A DNA stretch of 64,000 nt from contig NZ_CP011032.1 in assembly GCF_002310815.1 (NCBI RefSeq), forward strand, positions 1,280,001 to 1,344,000, in the 5' to 3' direction. A program made the translations under genes and the position numbers. The notes under the pieces are model-generated. The model was not told the origin of the DNA. It searched no databases and saw only the letters and a program-made list of their open reading frames with translations. Numbering within the stretch: position 1 is the stretch's first letter; each line of letters opens with the position of its first letter. Below, piece by piece: positions 45,472 to 56,180 of this stretch. The stretch is from Pseudoalteromonas tunicata. Its GTDB lineage: Bacteria > Pseudomonadota > Gammaproteobacteria > Enterobacterales > Alteromonadaceae.

Positions 45472-47049
45472 ATGCTGTTTTTCAAAAAGCATAAATTTAA
45501 ACCAGAATTCCGATTCTGGTTTTTATTTTTGTTTAGCCTTAACTTCTTAAGTTTTTCATCAAATCATTCCATAGCCCTGAGCCAACATCATTTGTTAGCG
45601 GGTAAAATGGGCGTTGCTGCTCACTTAATAAGTCACAATGCGATACCAATTGAAATATATCAAAATGTCGATGCGCTTAAACACTTAGCAGGACTTAAGG
45701 ATAAGAAAGCTGTAATTTTTTTGGCTGAGCATTATGAACGCACAAACCAATTGGACTTGGCCGAGTTTTACTTTATTCAATTGCAGCACCAAGAAAGTAC
45801 TGCATCAGAGCAAGCAAAGCTAACCCTGAGTCAATTTTATCAGCGCCATCAAATGTGGCAAAAATTGGCTGAGTTCAGTCAACTCAATGGTTTAACTTTA
45901 GATTTTTACCTTAGTCAGTTGTATTTAGGCTCATCTTTACCCCAAGTACAGCCTGATGTTTTTACTGATTTAAAACGTAAGTTTAAGCTTGATTTTACAC
46001 TGCAAATTGATGAGTTGTCTTTTAGTCAACAAACCCATTGCGGTATTAAAGTAGTGCCTATAGCAACAGATTTTAAGAGTTTAAATCAGTTGAAACAGCA
46101 TGTTAGCACATTTAAATCGGATGAGGATTTACACGAGTTACCAGTGTGTTTTTCTAATATTCTGTATCTTTCAAAACAGGTTTTATCTTGCACAGCGAAT
46201 GAAGCAATAAAGTGTGACCTTAGCTATTTGGCGCAACAGCAAAATTGGCCAGAAGGGATCCGTCACTTAGTAATTATGACTTCAGACGGATCTGCAAATG
46301 TTAATCAAGGTATTATGTATCTTTCAGCTAAACATGATTTTAATGTGTTTAAACATGAATGGCTGCATTTGTTTGGATTTGAAGATGAATATCCGTTACC
46401 AATCAAAAAACAACAGCAACGTTGTCGCCTATCAACATCAACACTAAGCCAACTGGTAATGCAAGAACGAACGGCTAGCGTAGCAAAGAACTTATTTCCG
46501 ATCCCAACATGTAATGCTCAAACTGTGCAAGCCTATAAATTAGTAGAGAGGCCGACACTAATGCAGTATTTAGATTCACCAATGCCTAAACGTTATAAAA
46601 CAATTTTAAACGCTAATATTGCACACCATTTGGGTGAATTAAAAACCTTTAGTAATGCAATGTATAACCTTGATGAGGCAAGCTATTGGTTAGCTTATGG
46701 GGTAAAGCTGGGTGATTATCATAGCAAATTATTTCAAGCGCTTAAGTTTGAAACGCAAAGGGATTTTGCTCGCGCTTTAAGTGAGTTGTCAGCGTTAGTT
46801 AACTGGTCAATGGCCTATTCATCTTTAGCTCGGATTTATTATCAGTTACAGGACTTTGAGCAAGCGCGCCATTTTTATGGTTTAGCGGCAGAGCAAGGCG
46901 ATAGTTATGGCCAATACTTTTATGCAAAAATGTTGGCTAATGGAGAAGGGGGACCAAAAGATCAAAAATCTGCGATACGCTATTTAAATCATGCGGCAGC
47001 ACAAGCAAATCCGTTGGCTATTCAGTTAATCAATTTAGCGCCATTTTAA
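45472..47049 (+). CDS. Uncharacterised secreted protein with HExxH zinc-peptidase-like motif and C-terminal Sel1-like repeats
   Basis: 525 residues, not recognised as a named family. The N terminus (about 14-36) is a Phe/Leu-rich hydrophobic stretch resembling a signal peptide or anchor. Helical repeat-like segments (about 60-160) follow. A peptidase-like centre carries HEWLHLFGFEDEY (295-307), i.e. HExxHxxGFxDEY, recalling M64-type and other metallopeptidase zinc sites; a run ending in PTLMQYLDSP (about 363-372) could be the downstream Met-turn. A C-terminal Sel1-like pair (about 445-515, with AAEQGDSYGQYFYAKMLANG) ends it. It starts three bases after the nlpI stop, but the nlpI terminator lies inside its first codons, so the true start and transcription are uncertain. 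Protease function is inferred. Confidence 0.75.
   Translation: MLFFKKHKFKPEFRFWFLFLFSLNFLSFSSNHSIALSQHHLLAGKMGVAAHLISHNAIPIEIYQNVDALKHLAGLKDKKAVIFLAEHYERTNQLDLAEFYFIQLQHQESTASEQAKLTLSQFYQRHQMWQKLAEFSQLNGLTLDFYLSQLYLGSSLPQVQPDVFTDLKRKFKLDFTLQIDELSFSQQTHCGIKVVPIATDFKSLNQLKQHVSTFKSDEDLHELPVCFSNILYLSKQVLSCTANEAIKCDLSYLAQQQNWPEGIRHLVIMTSDGSANVNQGIMYLSAKHDFNVFKHEWLHLFGFEDEYPLPIKKQQQRCRLSTSTLSQLVMQERTASVAKNLFPIPTCNAQTVQAYKLVERPTLMQYLDSPMPKRYKTILNANIAHHLGELKTFSNAMYNLDEASYWLAYGVKLGDYHSKLFQALKFETQRDFARALSELSALVNWSMAYSSLARIYYQLQDFEQARHFYGLAAEQGDSYGQYFYAKMLANGEGGPKDQKSAIRYLNHAAAQANPLAIQLINLAPF
45499..45529 (+). terminator. Terminator-like hairpin of nlpI, inside the 5' end of the next gene
   Basis: A perfect 10-bp stem AAACCAGAAT / ATTCTGGTTT with a TCCG loop and a T-rich tail (TTTTATTTTTG), 30 bases after the nlpI stop. 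The same bases encode residues about 10-20 of the downstream protein. Confidence 0.75.
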
Positions 47050-47291
47050 TCGCTTATTCTTGAGTTTTATCTCGTATTTGTCGAAATTCATCTATATCAC
47101 TATGAGCTTTAATATTAAAAATGTTATGATTTCAAAGTGATAAAATAGTCTTTACCCCTGATTAAGTTGTGCCTTTTCATCGTATTGTAGGCATTTTTTA
47201 TAGACTCTTTATCCATCTAATTGAAGAGTGTTTGTATCAATTGTTGCTATAACTTATATGTTCAACATTGAAATAGAGGAAAATAAATAAC

Positions 47292-50087
47292 GTGATAGCT
47301 CTATTATGGATCCCCTTACTCTCACTAATTGGAAGTGTAATAGCCTCCTTAAGTGGGCGATTTGGCCGAACTAGATGTGCTTGGTTAACTGCATTGGCCC
47401 CATTTATAGCATTAGTCATCGCATTAACCTTATCCCCTCAGGTTTTTTCTGGAGAATCATTAATTTATCAACTGAGTTGGATCCCAGCTCTTGGGATTAA
47501 TTTATCGTTTCGTCTTGATGGCTTAGCACTTCTTTTTGTCTTTATGATTTTAGGTATTGGCTTATTGGTTATTTTGTATGCCCGTTATTACCTAAGTCCT
47601 AATGATTCAATGGCCAAATTTTACGCGTTTTTAATGCTGTTTATGACAGCCATGCTCGGTATTGTTTTATCAAATAATATTATCCAGCTTTGGGTCTTTT
47701 GGGAGCTGACCAGTATTAGCTCATTTTTACTTATCAGTTTTTGGTGGCACAAATCAGAGGCACGTAAAGGTGCCCGAATGGCCCTTACGATTACCGGGGC
47801 GGGCGGTTTAGCATTATTAGCTGGCTTGTTACTACTTGGTGATATTGTCGGTAGTTATGATTTAAGTATTATTCTACAAAGTGGTGAGATTATTAAGCAG
47901 CATGCCTTATATTCCGTTACTTTGGTGCTTATTTTACTTGGTGCGTTTACTAAATCGGCGCAATTTCCATTTCATTTTTGGTTGCCACATGCCATGGCAG
48001 CACCAACACCGGTTAGTGCTTATTTACATTCTGCGACTATGGTGAAAGCGGGGATTTTCTTATTAGCCCGGTTTTATCCTGCTCTAGCTGGCACCGATTT
48101 ATGGTTTTTATTAGTCGGCTTAACCGGGCTTGCAACCTTATTATTTGGCGCTTATATGGCGCTATTTAAACATGACTTAAAAGGGCTTTTGGCATATTCA
48201 ACAATCAGTCATTTGGGTCTTATTACCTTGTTATTAGGCTTAGATACTCAATTGGCAGCTGTCGCCGCAATTTTTCATATTATTAATCATGCAACTTTCA
48301 AGGCATCGTTATTTATGGCGGTAGGCATTATCGACCATGAAACAGGCACTCGAGATATGCGAAAACTTAATGGCATGCTCAAATTCCTGCCTTATACCGC
48401 AACACTCGCTATGGTCGCTGCGGCTTCAATGGCAGGTGTACCACTACTCAATGGCTTTTTATCAAAAGAAATGTTTTTTGCTGAAACGCTACACCAGCAA
48501 GTGCTTGGCTCAATGTCTTGGTTGATCCCCGTGCTTGCTACATTAGCTGGGGTATTTTCGGTCGCTTATTCAATACGATTTATTCATGATGTTTTCTTTA
48601 ATGGCGAGCCGGTTGGCTTAACTAAAACACCACACGAACCTCCGCGATACATGCGAGTGCCAGTTGAGATTTTAGTTGCGCTGTGTATTGTGGTCGGGAT
48701 AGTTCCTAATTTTGTGGTTAATGATATTTTAACAGCTGCATCTATTTCATTACTTGGACCAAATTTACCAGATTACAGCTTGGCGATTTGGCATGGTTTA
48801 AATTTACCTTTATTAATGAGTTGTTTAGCTGTACTTGGTGGTCTGTTTGTTTACAGCCAACGTAAATATTTGTATCAGTTTCAAACTTCATTACCGACAC
48901 TTGACGCTAAAGAGTGGTTTGAAACTTGGATTGAATATATCTTGAAATGGAGTCAAAAAATAACAGGTTGGATTGAGACCGGATCGTTACAACGTTATAT
49001 TTTGTTGATTTTGATAAGTGTGATTATTTTAGCCGGTTTACCATTGTTTGAAATGGTACAACTAGCTGGTACTAAGCCACTGACAGCTGTGACACCCAAT
49101 GCTGCGGTTGGTGCAGGATTATTAATTGCAGGTGCTTTTGCAACGCTTATTTGGCATCGCAATCGAATGGTGGCATTGCTCACTATTTCAGTTGTTGGCT
49201 TGATGGTCTCTGTAGCGTTTACTCGTTATTCAGCTCCTGATTTGGCGTTAACTCAGCTTACAGTTGAAGTGGTAACGGTGATTTTATTGATGTTGGCGTT
49301 GTTCTTTTTACCGCACCGCACACCAAAAGAATCAAGTTCGGTGCGAATTTTACGTGATTTGGCGATTGCTTCGAGTTTAGGGGTGATTATTGGCAGTATT
49401 TGTTATGCCATTTTAACGCGTCCATTACAGTCTATTTCAGATTATTTCCTCGCTAATGCTAAAACAGGTGGTGGTGGTACCAATGTAGTTAACGTAATTT
49501 TGGTTGATTTTAGGGGCTTTGATACGCTGGGTGAAATTACTGTACTGGGTATTGCCGCTCTGGGTATTTATAAAATGTTGCTTAATTTGCCCCTGTTTAT
49601 GCCTTCAAGTGATGGTGATGGCCGTCCTTGGGCGCGCGAACGTCACCCAATTTTGCTCGCAAGTATTTCGCAAAGTTTATTACCTTTGGCTTTATTAGTT
49701 ACTGTGTATATTTTCTTACGTGGGCATAATTTACCTGGTGGCGGTTTTATTGCCGGCTTAATTACTGCAATTGCATTTATTCTCCAGTATATGGCCCATG
49801 GCTCACAATGGATTTATGAGCGATTTGATGTCAATTATCGCAAGGTGATTGCTTTTGGTATTGCAACAGCCTTTATGACAGGGGTCGGAAGTTGGTTCTT
49901 TGGACGCCCATTCTTAACCACATGGTTTGAATATTTTGATATTCCATTGGTTGGCAAAATTGAATTAGCTAGTGCGTTAGTGTTTGATTTAGGTGTGTAT
50001 TTAACCGTGGTAGGGTCAACTTTGATGATTTTAGCAAGTTTAGGCAAACTAACGATTAATCAACAACCACAACAGGAGGCCAAATAA
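47292..50087 (+). CDS. mrpA: Mrp-type Na+/H+ antiporter, fused subunits A and B
   Basis: Largest subunit of a multi-subunit cation/proton antiporter related to complex I; 931 residues with some two dozen membrane helices. The A part includes the NADH-quinone-oxidoreductase-like proton_antipo core (about 105-395, with [20 protein letters not shown] and [10 protein letters not shown]). The C-terminal part (about 780-920, with [19 protein letters not shown]) is the MrpB domain, so A and B are fused as in group 2 Mrp systems (PhaAB). The start is GTG 47292 behind AGAGGA; no in-frame ATG is nearby. It leads six overlapping genes. It probably exports Na+ and supports pH balance. Confidence 0.93.
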   Translation: MIALLWIPLLSLIGSVIASLSGRFGRTRCAWLTALAPFIALVIALTLSPQVFSGESLIYQLSWIPALGINLSFRLDGLALLFVFMILGIGLLVILYARYYLSPNDSMAKFYAFLMLFMTAMLGIVLSNNIIQLWVFWELTSISSFLLISFWWHKSEARKGARMALTITGAGGLALLAGLLLLGDIVGSYDLSIILQSGEIIKQHALYSVTLVLILLGAFTKSAQFPFHFWLPHAMAAPTPVSAYLHSATMVKAGIFLLARFYPALAGTDLWFLLVGLTGLATLLFGAYMALFKHDLKGLLAYSTISHLGLITLLLGLDTQLAAVAAIFHIINHATFKASLFMAVGIIDHETGTRDMRKLNGMLKFLPYTATLAMVAAASMAGVPLLNGFLSKEMFFAETLHQQVLGSMSWLIPVLATLAGVFSVAYSIRFIHDVFFNGEPVGLTKTPHEPPRYMRVPVEILVALCIVVGIVPNFVVNDILTAASISLLGPNLPDYSLAIWHGLNLPLLMSCLAVLGGLFVYSQRKYLYQFQTSLPTLDAKEWFETWIEYILKWSQKITGWIETGSLQRYILLILISVIILAGLPLFEMVQLAGTKPLTAVTPNAAVGAGLLIAGAFATLIWHRNRMVALLTISVVGLMVSVAFTRYSAPDLALTQLTVEVVTVILLMLALFFLPHRTPKESSSVRILRDLAIASSLGVIIGSICYAILTRPLQSISDYFLANAKTGGGGTNVVNVILVDFRGFDTLGEITVLGIAALGIYKMLLNLPLFMPSSDGDGRPWARERHPILLASISQSLLPLALLVTVYIFLRGHNLPGGGFIAGLITAIAFILQYMAHGSQWIYERFDVNYRKVIAFGIATAFMTGVGSWFFGRPFLTTWFEYFDIPLVGKIELASALVFDLGVYLTVVGSTLMILASLGKLTINQQPQQEAK

Positions 50088-50449
50088 TGGAAGCTTTATA
50101 TGCAACTTGTGTTGGGGTGTTAGTGACGTGTGGGGTATTTTTATTGCTTCGAGCTCGCACATTTCCAGTTGTATTGGGTTTGACCATGTTGTCTTACGCA
50201 GTAAACCTGTTCTTATTTGCATCCGGGCGGTTGAGTTTAAATAAAGCCGCTGTACTTGGCTTTTCTGATCAGTATGCCGACCCTTTACCCCAAGCCTTAG
50301 TATTAACCGCAATAGTAATTGGATTTGCGATGACTGCATTTGTGGTAATTCTAGCGATTCGAGGTCGTGCAGATTTAGGCAGTGATCATGTTGATGGAAA
50401 AGAGTCAGCATTAAACAGCTTAACTAACACCTATAAGGAAGGTAAATAA
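50087..50449 (+). CDS. mrpC: Mrp antiporter subunit C (NuoK-like)
   Basis: 120-residue membrane subunit with three helices, related to NuoK. The conserved DPLPQALVLTAIVIGFAMTA (about 66-85) is present. It overlaps the end of mrpA and the start of mrpD by one base each, so translation is coupled. Confidence 0.95.
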   Translation: MEALYATCVGVLVTCGVFLLLRARTFPVVLGLTMLSYAVNLFLFASGRLSLNKAAVLGFSDQYADPLPQALVLTAIVIGFAMTAFVVILAIRGRADLGSDHVDGKESALNSLTNTYKEGK

Positions 50450-51963
50450 TGCATTTAGTGACCTTAACGGTATTAATTCCAATGTTGGCTGCGGTTGTAT
50501 TACTGTTGCCTCCAAGTGGTAAAAGTGTACAGGCTCGCAGGATCACCTCAGTTATTTTTGCATGCGTGACACTGATTGTCAGCATTGCTTTATTAGTTAA
50601 AACTTTAGATGGGCAAACGATTGTTTATGCAATTGGAGATTGGAAAGCGCCGTTTGGAATTGTATTAATTGGCGATAGACTTTCTGCTTTATTAGTTACC
50701 TTAACCTCATTTTTGGCTTTGTGTTGTGTTACTTATTCACTTACCGGTGATGATGAAAAGGGCAGCTTTTTTCACCCATTGATGCATTTTTTAACGTTGG
50801 GGGTCAATGGTGCATTTTTAACTGGTGACTTATTTAATCTTTTTGTATTTTTTGAAGTGTTGTTAATCGCCTCTTATTCATTGTTGATGCATGGTGTTGA
50901 TAAACAAAAAACTCGTGCAGCGTTACATTACGTTATTTTAAACCTTGTGGGCTCAAGTGTATTTTTAATCGCATTGGGTATTTTATACGGCGTATTAGGT
51001 ACGCTGAATATTGCTGATATGGCTTTAAAAGTATCACAACTGAGTGGTGATGATGTCGCATTAGCAAAAATTGGTGGCTTGTTGCTATTAATTGTATTTG
51101 CTTTAAAAGCGGCTATTTTACCGTTACATATGTGGTTGCCTAGTACTTATTCAACGGCGATGCCGGTTGTTGGTGCTATGTTTGCCATTATGACCAAGGT
51201 CGGTGTGTATGCCATGTTCAGGGTTTACACTGTGATATTTGGCGCCTATGCCGGATCGCTTGATAATATGGCGGCGCAATGGTTATGGCCACTGGCAATT
51301 ATTACTATTTTTGTAGGTGCACTGGGCGTATTAGCGAGTCAAGATTTCCGTCGTTTAGTTGCAAATTTAGTGGTGGTATCAGTCGGTACTTTAGTTGCTG
51401 CGGTTGCAATGCACTCTGTTATGGCAACCGCTGCTGCACTTTATTACATTATTCATTCAACCGTATTAGTTGCCGCGCTGTTTTTATTGGCAGAATTAAT
51501 CGGGCTGCAACGGGGAAAAACCGCAGATCGCTTAGTGCCAGCAAGAGCAGTAACTCAACCGTTATTACTGGGTAGTTGTTTTATTATTGCATCTCTTGGT
51601 GTGATTGGTATGCCGCCATTGTCAGGTTTTATTGGTAAAATTTGGTTTTTAGAAGCTGCATTAGAAGTGAATTTACATCTGTCATTTTGGCCAGTTTATC
51701 TATTAGCAAGTCTGATGATTATGATTGCGCTGAGTCGTGCAGGTAGCCAATTGTTTTGGAAGCAAAGTAATAGTGAGCCAAGTGGTGAGCGGGCTAAACC
51801 AGTTCAAATTGCTATGGTGATTGTATTGCTAAGTTGTACTCCACTGATGGTTGTTTTTGCCGGCCCAATTAGTGAATTTACTCTTGCTACTGCAACCCAA
51901 TTACATGATGTTCAAGGCCATGTTAATGCCGTCATTGGCGTATCATTGGAGGGTCAGCAATAA
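50449..51963 (+). CDS. mrpD: Mrp antiporter subunit D (NuoL/M/N-like)
   Basis: 504 residues, about 14 helices, with the antiporter-like core (about 115-410). FEVLLIASYSLLMHG (about 138-152) has the conserved Glu, and LKAAILPLHMWLPSTYSTAM (about 220-239) the conserved Lys region. GMPPLSGFIGKIWFL near 385-400 is also typical. The start and stop overlap the neighbouring genes. Confidence 0.95.
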   Translation: MHLVTLTVLIPMLAAVVLLLPPSGKSVQARRITSVIFACVTLIVSIALLVKTLDGQTIVYAIGDWKAPFGIVLIGDRLSALLVTLTSFLALCCVTYSLTGDDEKGSFFHPLMHFLTLGVNGAFLTGDLFNLFVFFEVLLIASYSLLMHGVDKQKTRAALHYVILNLVGSSVFLIALGILYGVLGTLNIADMALKVSQLSGDDVALAKIGGLLLLIVFALKAAILPLHMWLPSTYSTAMPVVGAMFAIMTKVGVYAMFRVYTVIFGAYAGSLDNMAAQWLWPLAIITIFVGALGVLASQDFRRLVANLVVVSVGTLVAAVAMHSVMATAAALYYIIHSTVLVAALFLLAELIGLQRGKTADRLVPARAVTQPLLLGSCFIIASLGVIGMPPLSGFIGKIWFLEAALEVNLHLSFWPVYLLASLMIMIALSRAGSQLFWKQSNSEPSGERAKPVQIAMVIVLLSCTPLMVVFAGPISEFTLATATQLHDVQGHVNAVIGVSLEGQQ

Positions 51964-52499
51964 TGAGATTACATGCCAAAATGCGTTGGTTACCAACGCC
52001 ATTTCGTAGTTTATTGTTATTTTTTGTCTGGTTATTACTCAACAACAGCGTTTCAGTAGGGCATCTTATTTTGGCTGCATTTTTAGCTGTGGTGATCCCA
52101 TTACTGACTTTTCGTTTTCGAGATCCTCAACCGTTGATTTTACGACCAGGTTTAGCGATTAAACACTTTTTATTGGTGCTTTACGATATTGTGACTGCTA
52201 ATGTCCAAGTGGCTTTTTTAATTCTTGGGCCAACAAAGCGTTTGCGTCCAGCATTTGTTAAAATACCACTGGACCTTTCTCATGAAATGCCGATTACGAT
52301 TTTAGCCAGTACGGTCTCTCTTACACCAGGTACTGTCAGTGCCGAAGTCTATCCTGCACCTGAAACAATTAGCCAAAGCGATGAGCCTGTTCAGCGTTAT
52401 TTATTGATTCATGTCTTGGACTTAGAAGATGAGGCACAGTTAATCAAAACCATTAAACAGCGCTATGAAGCACCTCTGAAGGAGATTTTTCAATGTTAG
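51963..52499 (+). CDS. mrpE: Mrp antiporter subunit E
   Basis: 178-residue MNHE-family subunit. Two or three N-terminal helices (about 15-55) precede a cytoplasmic domain with ILASTVSLTPGTVSAEVYP, the family signature. It overlaps mrpF by seven bases. Confidence 0.93.
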   Translation: MRLHAKMRWLPTPFRSLLLFFVWLLLNNSVSVGHLILAAFLAVVIPLLTFRFRDPQPLILRPGLAIKHFLLVLYDIVTANVQVAFLILGPTKRLRPAFVKIPLDLSHEMPITILASTVSLTPGTVSAEVYPAPETISQSDEPVQRYLLIHVLDLEDEAQLIKTIKQRYEAPLKEIFQC

Positions 52500-52762
52500 A
52501 TACAGTCATATTAATTGTATTAACTATGGTTGGGATTTCGCTGTTATTAAATTTATGGCGTTTAATTGTTGGGCCAACTGTACCTGATCGTATTTTGGCG
52601 CTTGATACCATGTATATTAATACCATTGCGTTGATCATTTTGTATGGCATTCGAGTCGATACTAACCTCTATTTTGAGGCCGCGTTATTGATTGCCATGC
52701 TCGGTTTTGTCAGTACTGTAGCAGTGTGTAAGTTCTTGTTACGCGGCGATATTATTGAATAA
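52493..52762 (+). CDS. mrpF: Mrp antiporter subunit F
   Basis: 89-residue three-helix subunit. LWRLIVGPTVPDRILALDTM (about 17-36) is the conserved loop of the family. It starts inside mrpE. Confidence 0.94.
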   Translation: MLDTVILIVLTMVGISLLLNLWRLIVGPTVPDRILALDTMYINTIALIILYGIRVDTNLYFEAALLIAMLGFVSTVAVCKFLLRGDIIE

Positions 52763-52781
52763 TAATTTTTAGGATGATGAT

Positions 52782-53117
52782 ATGTTAGTTTATGAGTGGC
52801 TTGTATCCATTTTATTATTAATTGGTGGTGCTTTTATTTTGATAGGTTCAATTGGTTTGAATAAAATGCCTGATTTTTTTATGCGCCTGCATGGTCCGAC
52901 AAAAGCTACAACCTTAGGCATGGCTGGAGTATTAATTGCAGCAATGGTCTATTTCAGTATGACTAAAGATGGGATTAGTGTTAAAGAAATTTTGATTTCG
53001 ATTTTTTTACTGATCACCGCACCTATCAGTGGCTATATGCTGATTAAAGCTGCAATTCATCATAAGTTGCCAGCTAAAGATGGTACAAAAGGGATGGATA
53101 ATATTGAGGAAGATTAA
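52782..53117 (+). CDS. mrpG: Mrp antiporter subunit G
   Basis: 111-residue three-helix subunit, last of the operon. GLNKMPDFFMRLHGPTKATT (about 26-45) is the signature of MnhG/PhaG. No clear terminator follows within 100 bases; the next gene has its own ribosome site. Confidence 0.94.
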   Translation: MLVYEWLVSILLLIGGAFILIGSIGLNKMPDFFMRLHGPTKATTLGMAGVLIAAMVYFSMTKDGISVKEILISIFLLITAPISGYMLIKAAIHHKLPAKDGTKGMDNIEED

Positions 53118-53217
53118 TCTTTGTTATTGTAAGTACCTATTTATATTACAATTTTAAACATAGTAATCTTAGTATATTTTTTATCGTTTGTTACAATTGC
53201 ATGAAAAAGGAGTTTTC

Positions 53218-54009
53218 ATGTATAAATTCACATTATATCTATTTGCACTCGCTACGAGTGGAATGTCTTTTGCTTCAAGCCATAATCAGTTATCTATCGG
53301 TTTTTCTGATTTAGTTGATTTTGATCAAGGCTTCTTTGGCGTAGGCTATCAATACTACTTTGATGATTTGGATAAGGTAGATGGGCCTCATCTATTAAAG
53401 TCACACCTTAACCAGATTAATACAGCTGAAGTGTCTGGCTTTTCCACCGACAAATGGCATTACATTAATCTATCCTCCACCCTATATTTTGAAGATGAGT
53501 ACATACTTGAATTAGGCGGCTCGCGTTTTACTGATAAGGTTGGAAGGGCTCAACAAAAAGACGAACAATACCAAGTCAAATTCGGTAAGTTTTTTGGTGA
53601 AAAAGTTCAGGTTGGGTTGAGTTTTCATTATCTGAGGGACAAAGATGAGTACCTTTTGTGGAGTGAAGATGGCCAACAGTTTAAAAAGACTATTGAAACT
53701 GAATTTATGTTTGCCCCTTTTATTCGTTACACTGCTATTGAAAATAATCAAGGATGGGATTTTAGTTTACAACCGATAGCTGGTAAGAAGCGTTATTATC
53801 AAGGACGAGCAAGTTATTATATGAATCAGCGATGGAGTTTTTCTGCGTTGACTCTGATCCGAAGCAATGATGTTAGTAAGGGTTCCATTGAGTTGCAAAC
53901 TGAATATTGGTTTGCAGATAGGCTTTCATTCAAGTTTGGTTTAGGAAGTAATATTGGGGATTTTAGTCAGCTAAATAGTGCCAGTTTACTGTTAACACTG
54001 AGGTTTTAA
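53218..54009 (+). CDS. Putative outer-membrane beta-barrel protein
   Basis: 263 residues with a signal peptide (about 1-18, ending SFAS) and alternating aromatic/polar strands throughout, ending in SLLLTLRF; a C-terminal Phe is the usual BAM recognition signal. Family not recognised. The frame is open from 53188, but ATG 53218 follows AAGGAG and starts the signal peptide. It is 100 bases after mrpG on the same strand, and it may or may not share that transcript. Function unknown; a small porin-like or structural protein is possible. Confidence 0.75.
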   Translation: MYKFTLYLFALATSGMSFASSHNQLSIGFSDLVDFDQGFFGVGYQYYFDDLDKVDGPHLLKSHLNQINTAEVSGFSTDKWHYINLSSTLYFEDEYILELGGSRFTDKVGRAQQKDEQYQVKFGKFFGEKVQVGLSFHYLRDKDEYLLWSEDGQQFKKTIETEFMFAPFIRYTAIENNQGWDFSLQPIAGKKRYYQGRASYYMNQRWSFSALTLIRSNDVSKGSIELQTEYWFADRLSFKFGLGSNIGDFSQLNSASLLLTLRF

Positions 54010-54021
54010 ACTGCGGGATCC

Positions 54022-54057
54022 ATCAAAAAGGCTGAGTTTTCACTAAGCCTTTTTGAT
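54022..54057. terminator. Bidirectional terminator between the beta-barrel gene and lipA
   Basis: A 12-bp stem ATCAAAAAGGCT / AGCCTTTTTGAT with a 12-base loop gives T-runs on both strands, between two convergent genes. Confidence 0.88.
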
Positions 54058-54066
54058 GCTTAGAAC

Positions 54067-55032
54067 TTATTTTACTTCTTTACCCGCAGCTTGCTGATCG
54101 GCATGGTAGCTTGAGCGGACAAATGGGCCACAGGCAGCATGAACAAAACCAATCTCATCGGCATAGGCTTTTAGCGCATCAAACTCAACAGGCGGTACAT
54201 AGCGCTTTACCGGCAAGTGGTGCTTCGATGGCTGTAAATATTGGCCCACGGTCAGCATATCGACATTGTGTTCACGTAGGTCACGTAATACTTGTTCAAT
54301 CTCGCTGATTTCTTCACCAAGACCAACCATTAAACCTGATTTAGTTTTAACGTTTGGATGTGCTTCTTTAAAACGACGAAGTAATTCTAACGACCATTTA
54401 TAATCAGCCCCCGGACGTGCAAGTTTATATAAACGCGGCGCAGTTTCTAGGTTGTGGTTAAACACATCTGGCGGCGTTTGAATAAGAATTTCAAGTGCAC
54501 GGTCCATACGACCTCGGAAATCTGGTACTAGAACTTCAATCGTAATATCAGGGTTGTACTTGCGGATCTCACGAATACAATCGGCAAAATGTTGTGCACC
54601 ACCATCACGTAAATCATCACGGTCCACTGAAGTAATAACCACATAGCTTAACTTCATGTCACGGATAGTGAGGGCTAGTTTTTCAGGCTCAGCTGCATCG
54701 GGAGCAAGAGGACGACCATGAGCAACATCACAAAAAGGACAACGGCGTGTACAAATTGCACCTAAAATCATGAAGGTTGCTGTACCGTGATTAAAGCACT
54801 CCGATAAATTTGGACAAGACGCTTCTTCACAAACAGAATGCAACCCATGTTTACGAAGCGCACTTTTGATGCCATCAATACGCTCGGTAGATTTTGGCAA
54901 GCGTATTTTTAGCCATTCAGGTTTACGCAACATTTCTGTTTTCTCAGTCGGTAATACTTTAACTGGGATCAATGCCATTTTTTCTGCATCACGCAGTTTT
55001 ACACCTGGTTGGATCTTTACTGGTTTATTCAT
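54067..55032 (-). CDS. lipA: Lipoyl synthase LipA
   Basis: Radical-SAM enzyme inserting two sulfurs into octanoyl groups bound to carrier proteins; 321 residues. The auxiliary cluster motif [12 protein letters not shown] and the radical-SAM motif CTRRCPFCD are intact. It overlaps lipB by four bases and is the last gene of the lptE-to-lipA run. Confidence 0.98.
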   Translation of the reverse strand: MNKPVKIQPGVKLRDAEKMALIPVKVLPTEKTEMLRKPEWLKIRLPKSTERIDGIKSALRKHGLHSVCEEASCPNLSECFNHGTATFMILGAICTRRCPFCDVAHGRPLAPDAAEPEKLALTIRDMKLSYVVITSVDRDDLRDGGAQHFADCIREIRKYNPDITIEVLVPDFRGRMDRALEILIQTPPDVFNHNLETAPRLYKLARPGADYKWSLELLRRFKEAHPNVKTKSGLMVGLGEEISEIEQVLRDLREHNVDMLTVGQYLQPSKHHLPVKRYVPPVEFDALKAYADEIGFVHAACGPFVRSSYHADQQAAGKEVK

Positions 55033-55682
55033 TCGTTATCAAACCCTAGTATTTGTTTGAGGTCGGTGACGTTTATTTTTTCGACAAGATGTTTTACTAA
55101 GCCTTGTTGGGCTGCTTCAAGAGTTTTTGGTCCTGCAAGATCAGCAGATTGGATCATTGCCATACCTGCATATCCGCATGGATTAATACGTAAAAAGGGG
55201 GCCAAGTCCATATTGACGTTTAATGCTAAGCCATGAAATGAGCATCCGCGTCTAACACGCAAACCTAATGAGGCTATTTTTTTATTATCAACATAAACGC
55301 CAGGAGCATCGGGCTTAGCATAGGCTTGCACCCCACAATCGGCTAGCGTATTGATCACGGTTTCTTCTAACCAAGTGACTAATTCTCTTACGCCTATTTT
55401 TAAGCGACGTAAGTTGAACAAAACATACATAACTTGTTGGCCTGGGCCGTGATAGGTCACTTGGCCACCGCGGTCAACTTTGACCACTGGAATATCACCC
55501 GGCATTAGTACATGCTCATCTTTACCAGCTTGGCCTTGGGTAAAGACAGGCTCGTGTTCTACTAGCCAAATTTCATCTGGGCTGGAGTCATCTCTATGAT
55601 CGGTATAATCTTGCATTGCTTGCCAAATGGGCTCATAGGCGCGACACCCTAGCTGGCGAATGATGAGTGTATTTGTGCTCAT
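55029..55682 (-). CDS. lipB: Octanoyltransferase LipB
   Basis: Moves octanoate from acyl carrier protein to lipoyl domains, the step before LipA; 217 residues. [15 protein letters not shown] binds substrate, and the catalytic Lys ([10 protein letters not shown]) and Cys ([13 protein letters not shown]) are present. The frame is open to 55709, but ATG 55682 follows AAGGATC and gives the normal start. Confidence 0.96.
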   Translation of the reverse strand: MSTNTLIIRQLGCRAYEPIWQAMQDYTDHRDDSSPDEIWLVEHEPVFTQGQAGKDEHVLMPGDIPVVKVDRGGQVTYHGPGQQVMYVLFNLRRLKIGVRELVTWLEETVINTLADCGVQAYAKPDAPGVYVDNKKIASLGLRVRRGCSFHGLALNVNMDLAPFLRINPCGYAGMAMIQSADLAGPKTLEAAQQGLVKHLVEKINVTDLKQILGFDNE

Positions 55683-55718
55683 AGTAGGATCCTTAACGAG
55701 TGAACCCAAAATTAGTGA

Positions 55719-55997
55719 TTAAAGGACGTGGCGTACGTCTTCTAATTTACCTAATTCGTTATAAATTTGTTCAATGTGCTCTTTGCTGGTCACATTTGCA
55801 ACTAAATGAACAGATTCATAGTTACCTTTAGTACTAGGTTTGACTGTCGGCGTGTAATCGCCAGGCGCCACACGTTGCATAACCACAATAACTTGTTCCG
55901 TAAGTTGCTTATTTGCCAGTCCCATTACTCGAAAACTAAAACGGCAAGGAAATTCCAGATATTCATCAAATTTGGTGTTTTGAACAAGTTTTACCAC
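55719..55997 (-). CDS. ybeD: YbeD family protein (DUF493)
   Basis: 92-residue ferredoxin-like-fold protein with the conserved [19 protein letters not shown] start. Its function is unresolved; a regulatory ACT-like role has been suggested from structure. It lies between dacA and lipB as in E. coli, with a 242-base gap before it that should contain its promoter. Confidence 0.92.
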   Translation of the reverse strand: MVKLVQNTKFDEYLEFPCRFSFRVMGLANKQLTEQVIVVMQRVAPGDYTPTVKPSTKGNYESVHLVANVTSKEHIEQIYNELGKLEDVRHVL

Positions 55998-56180
55998 GGT
56001 TGTTAAGCCTCAAAATTGGTCGTTATTAATCGATTTATAATTAATGTTTAGCTCGGTAAAAAAATTTAAATCCCACCGTAGAGCTAAATATAAAAATTAC
56101 AAATTTTAAAGGCGGGCATTTTATCATTATTTATTCAAAAACGCTTATTAATAATCTTTATCTATAAACTAGTACTACAA

